The translations under genes were made by a program, and so were the position numbers. Shown here piece after piece: positions 27,125 through 34,855 of a stretch of DNA of 64,000 nt. Numbering within the stretch: the first letter of the stretch is position 1; each line of letters opens with the position of its first letter. Under the pieces are notes generated by a model. That model worked only from the letters and a program-made list of their open reading frames with translations. It was not told where the DNA came from and did no database searches. The DNA is from Site-B1 sp963722665 (lineage in GTDB: Bacteria; Bacteroidota; Bacteroidia; Flavobacteriales; Flavobacteriaceae), in assembly GCA_963722665.1 (NCBI GenBank), contig CAVRNW010000013.1, forward strand, positions 1-64,000, written 5' to 3'.

Positions 27125-27583
27125 TTAATTCAACAATCGTTTTTGTTTTTCATGTTTCATTATTTGTTTAACGGCACTAAAGATATCCTTTTTTATGTCT
27201 TTATAATCGTTGAAATAATTAGTGACTTCCAAAATATAGGTGCTGTGTAAGAATCTGTAATGTTTTTCCTCTTTTATTTGATCTATTCCGTCAACCAGAA
27301 TAAGCAATTCGTTTTCGTGATTTATCAATTTCTTTAAAAGGGTTTCCCCGCTTTTTCTATGCTTCGTAAGATGATTGATTATTTCTCTGTTCTTTGAAAA
27401 ATCCTGATTTTCTAATAACTGTATAGTATATGATTTAAGCAGATCTTCCAAAAAGCGTTGCTCATCCTTGATGAATTTCAACTCAGATATCCAGTTAAGT
27501 GATTCCACATGAAGCTCATCCGGACTTTTAGATTCGATGTATTTAATATTTGGCATTATTGTTTTCATAATATGGTATTTCAA
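27125..27583 (-). CDS. Small helical protein, paralogue B, in operon with Hsp20
   Basis: 152 residues, charged and helical, no signal peptide. It is homologous to the protein at 26672-27058 over the N-terminal two thirds (LHVESLNWISELKFIKDEQ aligns with LHFEHVQWKKELLFWKDEI). It lies 56 nt downstream of the Hsp20 gene, so probably expressed from the Hsp20 promoter with its TGATAATTATCA box. Function unknown. Confidence 0.6.
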   Translation of the reverse strand: MKYHIMKTIMPNIKYIESKSPDELHVESLNWISELKFIKDEQRFLEDLLKSYTIQLLENQDFSKNREIINHLTKHRKSGETLLKKLINHENELLILVDGIDQIKEEKHYRFLHSTYILEVTNYFNDYKDIKKDIFSAVKQIMKHEKQKRLLN

Positions 27584-27638
27584 TTAAATGTAATCAAACC
27601 AAAGGGAAATTTAAATTCCCCTTTGGCTTGACAATCCC

Positions 27639-28115
27639 CTAGGCCACTTCAATTTTCATTGATGGAATTACTTTAGTTTCTTTTGCTTTTTTAAGAGCTA
27701 TTTTAAGAATTCCATTGTCATAAGTGGCTTTCACCTTTTCGTCCTGCTTAATAGCCACAGGAAGTTTCATAGATCTTTTGAATGAGTTGTAACTAAATTC
27801 TCTTCTGGAATATCCGGTTTTTTTGTCTTCGTCTTCCACTTTTTTGCTTTTTTCAGCAGAAATATGAAGAACATCCTCATCCAATGTGACCTCAAAATCT
27901 TTTTTTGAAAAACCAGGTGCTGCAAGTTCAACCTTAAGTTGGTCTTTTGTTTCTTTAACATTCATTGCAGGCATTAAACTGTCTTCTTCAAAAAAATCAT
28001 CATTGAAAAAGTCATCAGCGCTAAAAAAACTTTTTAGCATTGTGTTGTTCCATGGATTAATCATTGGGCTTTCCCAAGGAAATAATCGCTGTTTGTCTTT
28101 TTTGATAAGTGACAT
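27639..28115 (-). CDS. Small heat shock protein (Hsp20/alpha-crystallin)
   Basis: 158 residues from ATG 28115 (the open frame extends to 28181 but the added N-terminus is unlike the family). An alpha-crystallin domain covers about 50-145: PAMNVKETKDQLKVELAAPG, the GFSKKDFEV strand, RREFSYNSFKRSMKLP, and the C-terminal NGILKIALKK motif. ATP-independent holdase that prevents aggregation. A perfect box at 28182-28193 is centred about 72 nt upstream of the ATG. Confidence 0.93.
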   Translation of the reverse strand: MSLIKKDKQRLFPWESPMINPWNNTMLKSFFSADDFFNDDFFEEDSLMPAMNVKETKDQLKVELAAPGFSKKDFEVTLDEDVLHISAEKSKKVEDEDKKTGYSRREFSYNSFKRSMKLPVAIKQDEKVKATYDNGILKIALKKAKETKVIPSMKIEVA

Positions 28116-28181
28116 GATCAATAAATTTATACGGGTTAAAATAATTAATGAAAAGTTACTTTTAAATAATTGACAAAACAA

Positions 28182-28193
28182 TGATAATTATCA
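28182..28193. promoter_or_regulatory. FNR-like box upstream of Hsp20
   Basis: TGATAATTATCA within ATGATAATTATCAT, centred about 72 nt upstream of the Hsp20 ATG; same core as the tandem boxes at 26571 and 26602. Confidence 0.6.
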
Positions 28194-28405
28194 TCAAGGG
28201 GTTATATTAATAAGAATTTAACAGTTGGCCTGATAAGTTTTCGAAATATCAAAAGAACTAAATTCTTTTTTTTAGAAGGGTTCAGTCATCGGAATAATTT
28301 TGCACTTAATCTATTCATATTCAAATGTCTATTGATCAAATAACTTGTTAACGAATTTATTTCCACCTACAACGAGTTTTTAATAGTAGTACCCTTTGTT
28401 GTATT

Positions 28406-28413
28406 TATCTTTG
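28406..28413 (+). promoter_or_regulatory. Possible Bacteroidota -7 promoter element
   Basis: TATCTTTG matches the TAnnTTTG element and lies 30 nt before the ATG at 28443. No well-spaced -33 TTTG was found (the TTTG at 28395 is too close), so the call is weak. TAGTACCCT at 28387-28395 is shared with the region upstream of the lipoprotein gene at 8460. Confidence 0.35.
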
Positions 28414-28442
28414 GAGTGTAATTTTATTTAAACCCCATTAAA

Positions 28443-28892
28443 ATGAAATACCTACTTAAATACTTCGCTCTTACTGTTTTGGTTCTTAGCTTTTTTAATT
28501 GTGTAGTTGAACCGATGGAATTCCTGGACGGAACTTCTAATGCTCTTGTTGAAGAAATTGAAAATTCTGTACTTGGTGAAGCTGCAACTGCTGTTTCTAC
28601 TGATTCGTCTTGCAATGATCAAGACCCTAAAGCCAGAATAACAAACAACGGTACAGTTGATGTAGATCTTGAAATTTATGATATAGATGGAAATCTTATA
28701 GCACATGAATATAACTTAGAACCTGGACATCATTCTGATTGGAAAGATTTTTCTAGTGGTGAAGTAAGTTTTTTAGTAAGTATTAGCAATTCAGATAAGC
28801 TTGTTGTTGTTGAAATGGGTACTTGTATGATGTTTGACATGGAAATTGGCACTAACAATCAACTGGTATCGGATACACCCATACAGCTTTAA
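28443..28892 (+). CDS. Lipoprotein of unknown function
   Basis: 149 residues. Lipoprotein signal with lipobox SFFNC (Cys20), then an acidic linker and a beta-sandwich-like C-terminal domain (ARITNNGTVDVDLEIYDIDG, ...DWKDFSSGEVSFLV). Two further cysteines (SSCNDQ, GTCMMF) could form a disulfide. The stop overlaps the convergent methyltransferase stop by 4 nt. Family unknown. Confidence 0.7.
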   Translation: MKYLLKYFALTVLVLSFFNCVVEPMEFLDGTSNALVEEIENSVLGEAATAVSTDSSCNDQDPKARITNNGTVDVDLEIYDIDGNLIAHEYNLEPGHHSDWKDFSSGEVSFLVSISNSDKLVVVEMGTCMMFDMEIGTNNQLVSDTPIQL

Positions 28893-30070
28893 TCGATCTT
28901 AGAACAAATAATGATCACTTTATTTTTCATTTTAATGGTTGTAAAAAAAAGAAAAACATTGCCCCCGTCTTTAAGATTTAGTTTTCGTTTGATCTGATTT
29001 ACAGATTCCGGAAAATTCCTGATAGCAATGTTAGCTTTATATATAAACTCCTTTTTAAGGAGTTTTTTGTTATATGGCAATACCTTCTCGATCTTAAAAC
29101 ACCTTCCCGGAAAATCGATATGCTCAGTAGATGTATATAAATGACTGTTCTTATCCAATTTAAAGACTTTGAATTGCTCAGCGATACATTTGAATGCCCC
29201 AGCTTTTAAAATGGCAGCATTAGGCTCATAGAGATAGGCTAGTGGCTCACTATATTGAACTAATGAAGTTGATTCCTCACTCATTAAAAATTGAAATCTT
29301 TCTGTTCTATCCGATCTTATGTTTGATGTATGGATGATTATTTGTCCTTTATAGCCCTTTTCTAATATCCATAGCAATTCCTTAACTTCATTCTTGACTG
29401 CTACAACTTGAATAGTTTTTACATATTGCAGTTCGTTGATACCTGCAGTAATATCGAGCAGAGGTGAGGTTTTTATCAATATGTTGTTAGAACGTTCAAA
29501 TAAAAGATCCAAATGTTCAGGAACATTTGGCAAACAATCCTTTAAAAAAAAGACCTTTCCTTTACTGTCATGACGCCTGGAAGGATCAATGTATATCCAA
29601 TCAAAAGATTCATTAGTACTTTGTAAATGATGAATTCCGTTAACTGAATGACATTCAATGTTACCTGCATTCAACTGCTCAAAATTGTGTTTTGCTATAG
29701 CTGATAGCTCATTGTTTAATTCACAGTGTGTGACTTGTTTAAATCGTTTTGAGAAAAAAAAACTATCCACTCCAAAGCCACCTGTTAGATCCATTATAGT
29801 ATTTCCTGAGATCAATTCAGATTTGTATTTAGCAGTTATTTCAGAGGATGTTTGCTCAATATTTAATTTGTTGGGATAGAATATATTTGGGGTATTAAAC
29901 CAGGAAGGAAGTTTCTTTTCACATCGTTTTTTAGCTTCGATCTGTTCAATCAATAATTTTATATCGACTGATGTATTTAGATTTTTTTTGAACAATAGTG
30001 AAGCAGCATCTGAGTTTAAATTATCATGAATAAAACGTTGATTTACAGTATTTAAAATATCCTTATTCAA
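28889..30070 (-). CDS. Class I SAM methyltransferase with THUMP-like domain
   Basis: 393 residues. N-terminal helical part, then a SAM domain with IMDLTGGFGVDS (motif I) and YIDPSRR, and a C-terminal THUMP-like domain containing PGRCFKIEKVLPYNKKLLKK. The family is common in Bacteroidota, and the THUMP-like part suggests an RNA substrate. It is the last gene of a minus-strand block of RNA-modification genes running from TsaD. Confidence 0.85.
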   Translation of the reverse strand: MNKDILNTVNQRFIHDNLNSDAASLLFKKNLNTSVDIKLLIEQIEAKKRCEKKLPSWFNTPNIFYPNKLNIEQTSSEITAKYKSELISGNTIMDLTGGFGVDSFFFSKRFKQVTHCELNNELSAIAKHNFEQLNAGNIECHSVNGIHHLQSTNESFDWIYIDPSRRHDSKGKVFFLKDCLPNVPEHLDLLFERSNNILIKTSPLLDITAGINELQYVKTIQVVAVKNEVKELLWILEKGYKGQIIIHTSNIRSDRTERFQFLMSEESTSLVQYSEPLAYLYEPNAAILKAGAFKCIAEQFKVFKLDKNSHLYTSTEHIDFPGRCFKIEKVLPYNKKLLKKEFIYKANIAIRNFPESVNQIKRKLNLKDGGNVFLFFTTIKMKNKVIIICSKID

Positions 30071-30077
30071 TTTAAAA

Positions 30078-31166
30078 CTATAAGTCTTTTGTTAAGCTTC
30101 TAACAATTTTATTTTCAGATAGAAACTCCTTAAGGATTACTTTGATTGCCGTATAAAGTGGAACAGCGACTATCATTCCCACTACACCAAAAATGAGTCC
30201 ACAAATAACTATAACTAAAAAGATCTCCAATGGGTGAGATTTTACACTGCTTGAAAAAATAAATGGTTGACTGAAAAAATTATCAACTAACTGTCCGATG
30301 ATGAATCCAACCATAACCCAAATGGTTTTAGGAAGAATAACCGTTTGAAAGTCCATACCCAAAAAATTTGTCATTGTTAAAAGCATAATTAAAAATCCAC
30401 TAATCAAAGGGCCTATGTAAGGAATTAAGTTTAATAATGCGCAAAGGAAAGCAATAACAACAGCGTTATGTACTCCTAGAATAAGTAGAAATATAGTATA
30501 AATTATAAATAAGATAAGGATTTGTAATACCAGACCTAAAAAATATCTGGATAGCAAATCTTTTATTTTTTCGATGGAATTCTTTAATCTCATTTCTTTA
30601 TTATCTGCAACAAAAACCATCAACCCAGATTCAATTATTCTGCTGTCTTTTAAAAAGAAAAAAGATATGAAGAGAACAGAAAATAATCCTATTGTAAAAC
30701 TTCCTATTGTTCCCAAAACAGAATTAAGTAAGTCCGGAATGGCATTAAAATCTAATTTTGATAGTAAATTAGATTCTTTAAAAGATTGCTCAATATCAAT
30801 GTCTTTGGCTAACAGATAATCCACAATTTGCTTATATAGGTCCTGAATATTTTCCTGAAGGGAATTTACGTCAAGCAATGATAAATTCTGACTTTGTTCC
30901 CTGATCAAAGGCACAAACAGACTAAACAAACCAAATAGAATCCCCATCATTAATAAGATGGTAACGATAACAGCTATGGTATTCTTAAACTTTAAGCGCT
31001 TTCTTAAGAAAAGCACTACCGGTCTGCCTATTAATGAAATAACAGCCGCAATTACCAAATACGCAATTACAGACTGAATTTGATATAAAAAAAAGAGAAG
31101 GATAAAAATACCGGCGAGTATTCCAACAGCCCTTAATATTCCCTGAGATATTGTCTTTGAATCCAT
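30078..31166 (-). CDS. AI-2E family transporter (PerM/YdiK-like)
   Basis: 362 residues with about eight membrane helices. Typical signatures are the N-terminal pair of helices followed by IGRPVVLFLRKRLKF, and the conserved C-terminal LIPYIGPLISGFLIM and SSSVKSHPLEIFLVI. Members export small molecules or ions; the link to autoinducer 2 is not general. It lies 20 nt after the TrmH-type gene, same strand. Confidence 0.92.
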   Translation of the reverse strand: MDSKTISQGILRAVGILAGIFILLFFLYQIQSVIAYLVIAAVISLIGRPVVLFLRKRLKFKNTIAVIVTILLMMGILFGLFSLFVPLIREQSQNLSLLDVNSLQENIQDLYKQIVDYLLAKDIDIEQSFKESNLLSKLDFNAIPDLLNSVLGTIGSFTIGLFSVLFISFFFLKDSRIIESGLMVFVADNKEMRLKNSIEKIKDLLSRYFLGLVLQILILFIIYTIFLLILGVHNAVVIAFLCALLNLIPYIGPLISGFLIMLLTMTNFLGMDFQTVILPKTIWVMVGFIIGQLVDNFFSQPFIFSSSVKSHPLEIFLVIVICGLIFGVVGMIVAVPLYTAIKVILKEFLSENKIVRSLTKDL

Positions 31167-31186
31167 AAGGTAAATATATAAAACAG

Positions 31187-31687
31187 TTATTTAAGTTGCT
31201 TTGTTATTTCATACAATGCAATATTAGTTGCTTGAACAACATTCATACTGCTGTTTTGACCATACATTTCAATATGGACCAAGTCGTCCGAAAGTTTTAG
31301 GATCTCTTCTGATATTCCGAAATTCTCGTCTCCAACAATTAAGGCGATCGGTTTATCATTTGAAAAACTGAAACCATTTATTGGTTTACTCATATCTGTA
31401 ATTTCCAAGGAGACAATGCGATACCCTTTTGATTTTAATTCCTTTAAAACGCTAAGTGAATTATCTCGAATTTCATAACAGACCGTCTTTTCTGTAGCTC
31501 TTGACGTTTTAGTCATTTTTCTTCCTAACGATATCGACTGACCACAAAGGATCAGTTTTTCAATGCCAAAAGCATCTGCAGTTCTGAATAAACTACCTAG
31601 ATTTGGAGCGTTTGTTATATTGTCGCAAACTAAAGTGATCGGGAATATTCGTTTTGTAAAATTGCTATTGTAATGAGTTAGTTGCAA
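31187..31687 (-). CDS. SpoU/TrmH-family RNA methyltransferase
   Basis: 166 residues, the compact catalytic domain alone. Motifs: DNITNAPNLGSLFRTADAFG (motif 1), IALIVGDENFGIS (motif 2) and IEMYGQNSSMNVVQATNIALYE (motif 3, read as SSMNVVQATNIALYE), forming the SPOUT knot. It 2'-O-methylates a ribose in tRNA or rRNA; the target is not deducible. Confidence 0.9.
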   Translation of the reverse strand: MQLTHYNSNFTKRIFPITLVCDNITNAPNLGSLFRTADAFGIEKLILCGQSISLGRKMTKTSRATEKTVCYEIRDNSLSVLKELKSKGYRIVSLEITDMSKPINGFSFSNDKPIALIVGDENFGISEEILKLSDDLVHIEMYGQNSSMNVVQATNIALYEITKQLK

Positions 31688-31732
31688 AGGATTCTGGATT
31701 TACGAATTACGACTCAAGCTATCTGTGAATTG

Positions 31733-32374
31733 TTAGTTTTCAAAGGCATATTTAATAATATTGGCACCCATTTTTAATGCTTTTTCCCGAACTTCTTGAG
31801 GATCGTTATGTACCTCAGGATTTTCCCATCCATCACCCAGATCGCTTTCAAATGTAAAAAGTAATACTAATCTTCCTTCATAAAAAATACCAAATGCCTG
31901 AGGACGTTTACCATCATGTTCATGAATTTTAGGCAGTCCGTTTGGAAATTTATATGCAATATTGAATATCTCATGGTCTGGAGGTATTTCAACCAAATTG
32001 ATATTAGGGAACACTTTTTCGATCTCTTTTGTGATATAGGGTTCCATGCCATAATTATCATCAATATGAAGGAATCCCCCCGAGATCAAATAATTGCGCA
32101 AGTTTTCAACATCGGAGTCATTAAAAAACACATTGCCATGACCAGTCATGTGTAAATAAGGATATTGAAAAATATCAATACTGCTCACTTCAACAGTTTC
32201 AGGCCGTTTGTTTATTGTTGTGTTAATATTCTCATTGCAATAAGCGATTAGGTTAGGTAAGGCTGTTGGGTTACTATACCAATCGCCTCCTCCTTTATAT
32301 TTGAGGATAGCTATGTCCTGAGAAAAGGACAAGGTACTTAGAATACAAATTATTAATGTTAAATATAATTTCAT
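31733..32374 (-). CDS. DUF4159 domain protein, secreted
   Basis: 213 residues from ATG 32374 with a signal peptide (MKLYLTLIICILSTLSFSQ). The DUF4159 core has DIAILKYKGGGDWYSNP, YLHMTGHGN and GGFLHIDDNYG, and ends near IIKYAFEN. Probably periplasmic. The longer frame (to 32413) overlaps the RsmE stop and is unlikely. Function unknown; it occurs with RsmE in many Bacteroidota. Confidence 0.88.
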   Translation of the reverse strand: MKLYLTLIICILSTLSFSQDIAILKYKGGGDWYSNPTALPNLIAYCNENINTTINKRPETVEVSSIDIFQYPYLHMTGHGNVFFNDSDVENLRNYLISGGFLHIDDNYGMEPYITKEIEKVFPNINLVEIPPDHEIFNIAYKFPNGLPKIHEHDGKRPQAFGIFYEGRLVLLFTFESDLGDGWENPEVHNDPQEVREKALKMGANIIKYAFEN

Positions 32375-32375
32375 A

Positions 32376-33080
32376 TCAATGATTAATAAAAGCCACAGAA
32401 TGGCATGCAACAATGGCTGCTGTTTCAGTTCGCAATCGGGTTGTTCCCAAAGTTACTGGAATAAACTTATTTTGTATGGCACTTTTTATTTCTTTAACAC
32501 TAAAATCACCTTCAGGTCCTATCAAAATCGTGACCTCATTGGTTGCCTTCATAACATTCTTCAATGATCTTCTCTCGGTTTCTTCACAGTGAGCTATAAA
32601 CAATTGACCATTAAACTCTTGTTTAATATATTCACTGAAATTGATGGTTTCACTAAGTTTAGGCAAATAACATTGTAAAGATTGTTTCATTGCAGATTGT
32701 AATATCTTCTCAAGCCGTTCATGCTTAATGACCTTACGTTCACTATGATCGCAAATGATTGGAGTGATGCTGTCAATACCTATTTCTGTTGCCTTCTCCA
32801 AAAACCATTCAAAACGATCGTTCATTTTAGTCGGCGCTACTGCTAAATGCAACTTATAATTGTGTTTAGGCTGTAATTCTTTTTCAATAATGTTGGCGAC
32901 ACATGTTTTAAGGCTTGCAATACTCAATTTCGCTTTGAATAACCAACCTTTTCCATTTGTAATATGCAGGATATCACCTTCTTTTTTGCGTAATACCTTT
33001 GCAATGTGCTTGCTTTCTTCTTTGTTAAAAGAGAATTGCTCTGTGGTTTCGTTTATATTGGGATTGTAAAATAATTGCAT
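32376..33080 (-). CDS. rsmE: 16S rRNA (uracil1498-N3)-methyltransferase RsmE
   Basis: 234 residues. N-terminal PUA-like part (KHIAKVLRKKEGD), then a SPOUT domain with KATEIGIDSITPIICDHSER, AHCEETERRSL, LIGPEGDFSVKEI and TLGTTRLRTETAAIVA, all diagnostic of RsmE. It methylates U1498 in helix 44 of 16S rRNA. First gene of the run RsmE-DUF4159. Confidence 0.94.
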   Translation of the reverse strand: MQLFYNPNINETTEQFSFNKEESKHIAKVLRKKEGDILHITNGKGWLFKAKLSIASLKTCVANIIEKELQPKHNYKLHLAVAPTKMNDRFEWFLEKATEIGIDSITPIICDHSERKVIKHERLEKILQSAMKQSLQCYLPKLSETINFSEYIKQEFNGQLFIAHCEETERRSLKNVMKATNEVTILIGPEGDFSVKEIKSAIQNKFIPVTLGTTRLRTETAAIVACHSVAFINH

Positions 33081-33085
33081 CTACT

Positions 33086-33108
33086 AATTTATGATTTACG
33101 ATTTACGA
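33086..33108. repeat. Short tandem ATTTACG repeats
   Basis: Two to three imperfect 7-bp units (ATTTACG), as often seen between flavobacterial genes; a related motif is near 31705. Function unknown. Confidence 0.4.
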
Positions 33109-33136
33109 TTGATAATTTTTGAATTTTATAATTTAC

Positions 33137-33232
33137 GTCATTGCGAATGAAATGAAGCAATCTTTTTAATTGAAAGAGATCACCATGTCGTTTTGTCTTC
33201 GACGAACTCAGACTGACAACTCCTGGCAATGA
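33137..33232. repeat. Dispersed intergenic inverted-repeat element (copy)
   Basis: Starts GTCATTGCGAATGAAATG and ends in TGGCAATGA, with internal AAGCAATC. The ends are inverted (TCATTGC / GGCAATGA). This form of short interspersed repeat is common in Bacteroidota genomes. A related element is at 60633-60711. Confidence 0.6.
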
Positions 33233-33240
33233 TAAAAACA

Positions 33241-33567
33241 TTATAACTTACTTTTAGCATGTTCCAAACCCAATTCTATATAATGTAGCAAATCTGTTTC
33301 GGTTTTAATACCTTCTTGAGACACAAAAACAAACTCTTTCATGGGTTGCTTGGTAAAATCCATAGGTCTCACATGGTCCTTGGTTAATTCGGTTTCCATT
33401 TTGTTCTCAACAATTCTGACAATTAGTTCGTCTTTTAAAATGCCAACCGTCATTTTTCCTTGATATAGAAAGGACAGACCTCCAAACATTCTTTTTTCGG
33501 TGAATTCCTCCGGAAAAAACTTGAGTTGTTCTCTAATTCTGTTTGCCAACTGTGGATCAAATGCCAT
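33241..33567 (-). CDS. TfoX/Sxy N-terminal-domain protein
   Basis: 108 residues of the TfoX_N type: MFGGLSFLYQGKM and later MDFTKQPMKEFVFVS. These are related to the competence regulator Sxy/TfoX but alone lack the helical C-terminal domain. Role in this group unclear. It lies 2 nt after TsaD on the same strand. Confidence 0.88.
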   Translation of the reverse strand: MAFDPQLANRIREQLKFFPEEFTEKRMFGGLSFLYQGKMTVGILKDELIVRIVENKMETELTKDHVRPMDFTKQPMKEFVFVSQEGIKTETDLLHYIELGLEHAKSKL

Positions 33568-33569
33568 TT

Positions 33570-34592
33570 CTATATTTTTAATCTGGCAGAAGCCGTCACA
33601 TTCTGATCGGTAAAATCAGCTTCAAGATATTTTAAATAGCCTACAATGGCTATCATAGCAGCATTATCTGTGGTATATTCAAATTTAGGAATATAGGTTG
33701 TCCAACCATATTTTTGTTCACCATTTTTAAGAGCCTTTCGTATTCCGGAATTGGCAGAAACACCACCCCCGATAGCAATGTGATTTATACCGGTTTCCTT
33801 GCTTGCCAGCTTTAGCTTATCCATAAGTATGTTGATGATCGTAAATTGAATGGATGCACATATGTCGTTAAGGTTCTCTTCAATAAAATTCGAATTTTTC
33901 TTTACTTCACGCTGAACAAAATACAGAATCGCCGTTTTTAGTCCGGAAAAGCTAAAGTTTAATCTATCCACTTTTGGTTTGGTGAATTTAAACGCCTTTG
34001 GATTGCCTAATTGAGCTCGTTTATCTATTTCGGGTCCTGCAGGATATCCAAGTCCTAATATTTTACCGCTTTTGTCATAGGCTTCCCCAACTGCATCATC
34101 TATGGTCTCACCAATTACTTTCATGTCAAAATAATCGGAAACCTCAATAATTTGAGTATGCCCGCCGGAAATGGTCATAGCCAAAAAAGGAAAAGGAGGT
34201 TTGTTGAATCCTTCTTCTTCAATAAAATGGGCTAGAATATGCGCTTGCATATGATTGACTTCTATTAAGGGAATATTTAATCCCATAGCTAATGACTTTG
34301 CAAAAGAGGTTCCTACCAATAAAGAACCCATCAATCCCGGGCCACGGGTAAAAGCAATAGCATTTAATTTGTCTTTTGTGATAGCTGCTTTTGCCAATGC
34401 CTGATGCACAACAGGCACAATGTTCTGCTGATGAGCTCTGCTAGCCAATTCAGGGACGACTCCGCCATATTCTTTATGAATTTTCTGGCTGGCAACTACA
34501 TTGCTTAGAACAGTTCCGTTATGAATTACGGATGCCGCCGTATCATCGCAGGAAGATTCAATACCGAGTATGTAAATATTTTGTGATCGCAT
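33570..34592 (-). CDS. tsaD: tRNA N6-adenosine threonylcarbamoyltransferase TsaD
   Basis: 340 residues with the signature GIESSCDDTAASV, the metal site HMQAHILAHF, and SGGHTQI, GEAYDKSGKI and NFSFSGLKTA motifs. It transfers threonylcarbamoyl to A37 of ANN-decoding tRNAs, with TsaB and TsaE. Divergent from the TamB-like gene. Confidence 0.96.
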   Translation of the reverse strand: MRSQNIYILGIESSCDDTAASVIHNGTVLSNVVASQKIHKEYGGVVPELASRAHQQNIVPVVHQALAKAAITKDKLNAIAFTRGPGLMGSLLVGTSFAKSLAMGLNIPLIEVNHMQAHILAHFIEEEGFNKPPFPFLAMTISGGHTQIIEVSDYFDMKVIGETIDDAVGEAYDKSGKILGLGYPAGPEIDKRAQLGNPKAFKFTKPKVDRLNFSFSGLKTAILYFVQREVKKNSNFIEENLNDICASIQFTIINILMDKLKLASKETGINHIAIGGGVSANSGIRKALKNGEQKYGWTTYIPKFEYTTDNAAMIAIVGYLKYLEADFTDQNVTASARLKI

Positions 34593-34855
34593 TAATAAAA
34601 ATCAGGCATAATATTTGCTAATTTTATTTAGGAAAATAAAGTCTGATTCATTTTGTTATTCCTAGATACAAAACTACTTATTTTTTTCTTGGGATGATTA
34701 ATTGGAAATGCAGATATGAATAAAAATAATAGTTAACTTAAGACATTAATTTTACAATAAATGTTATTATGGGAAAATTTAGGATATTCTGGATAAAGTT
34801 ATAATTTTAGGAGCAAATTAAGAGAGGTTTAAAAATAGGGTCCAAGATAGTAGCA

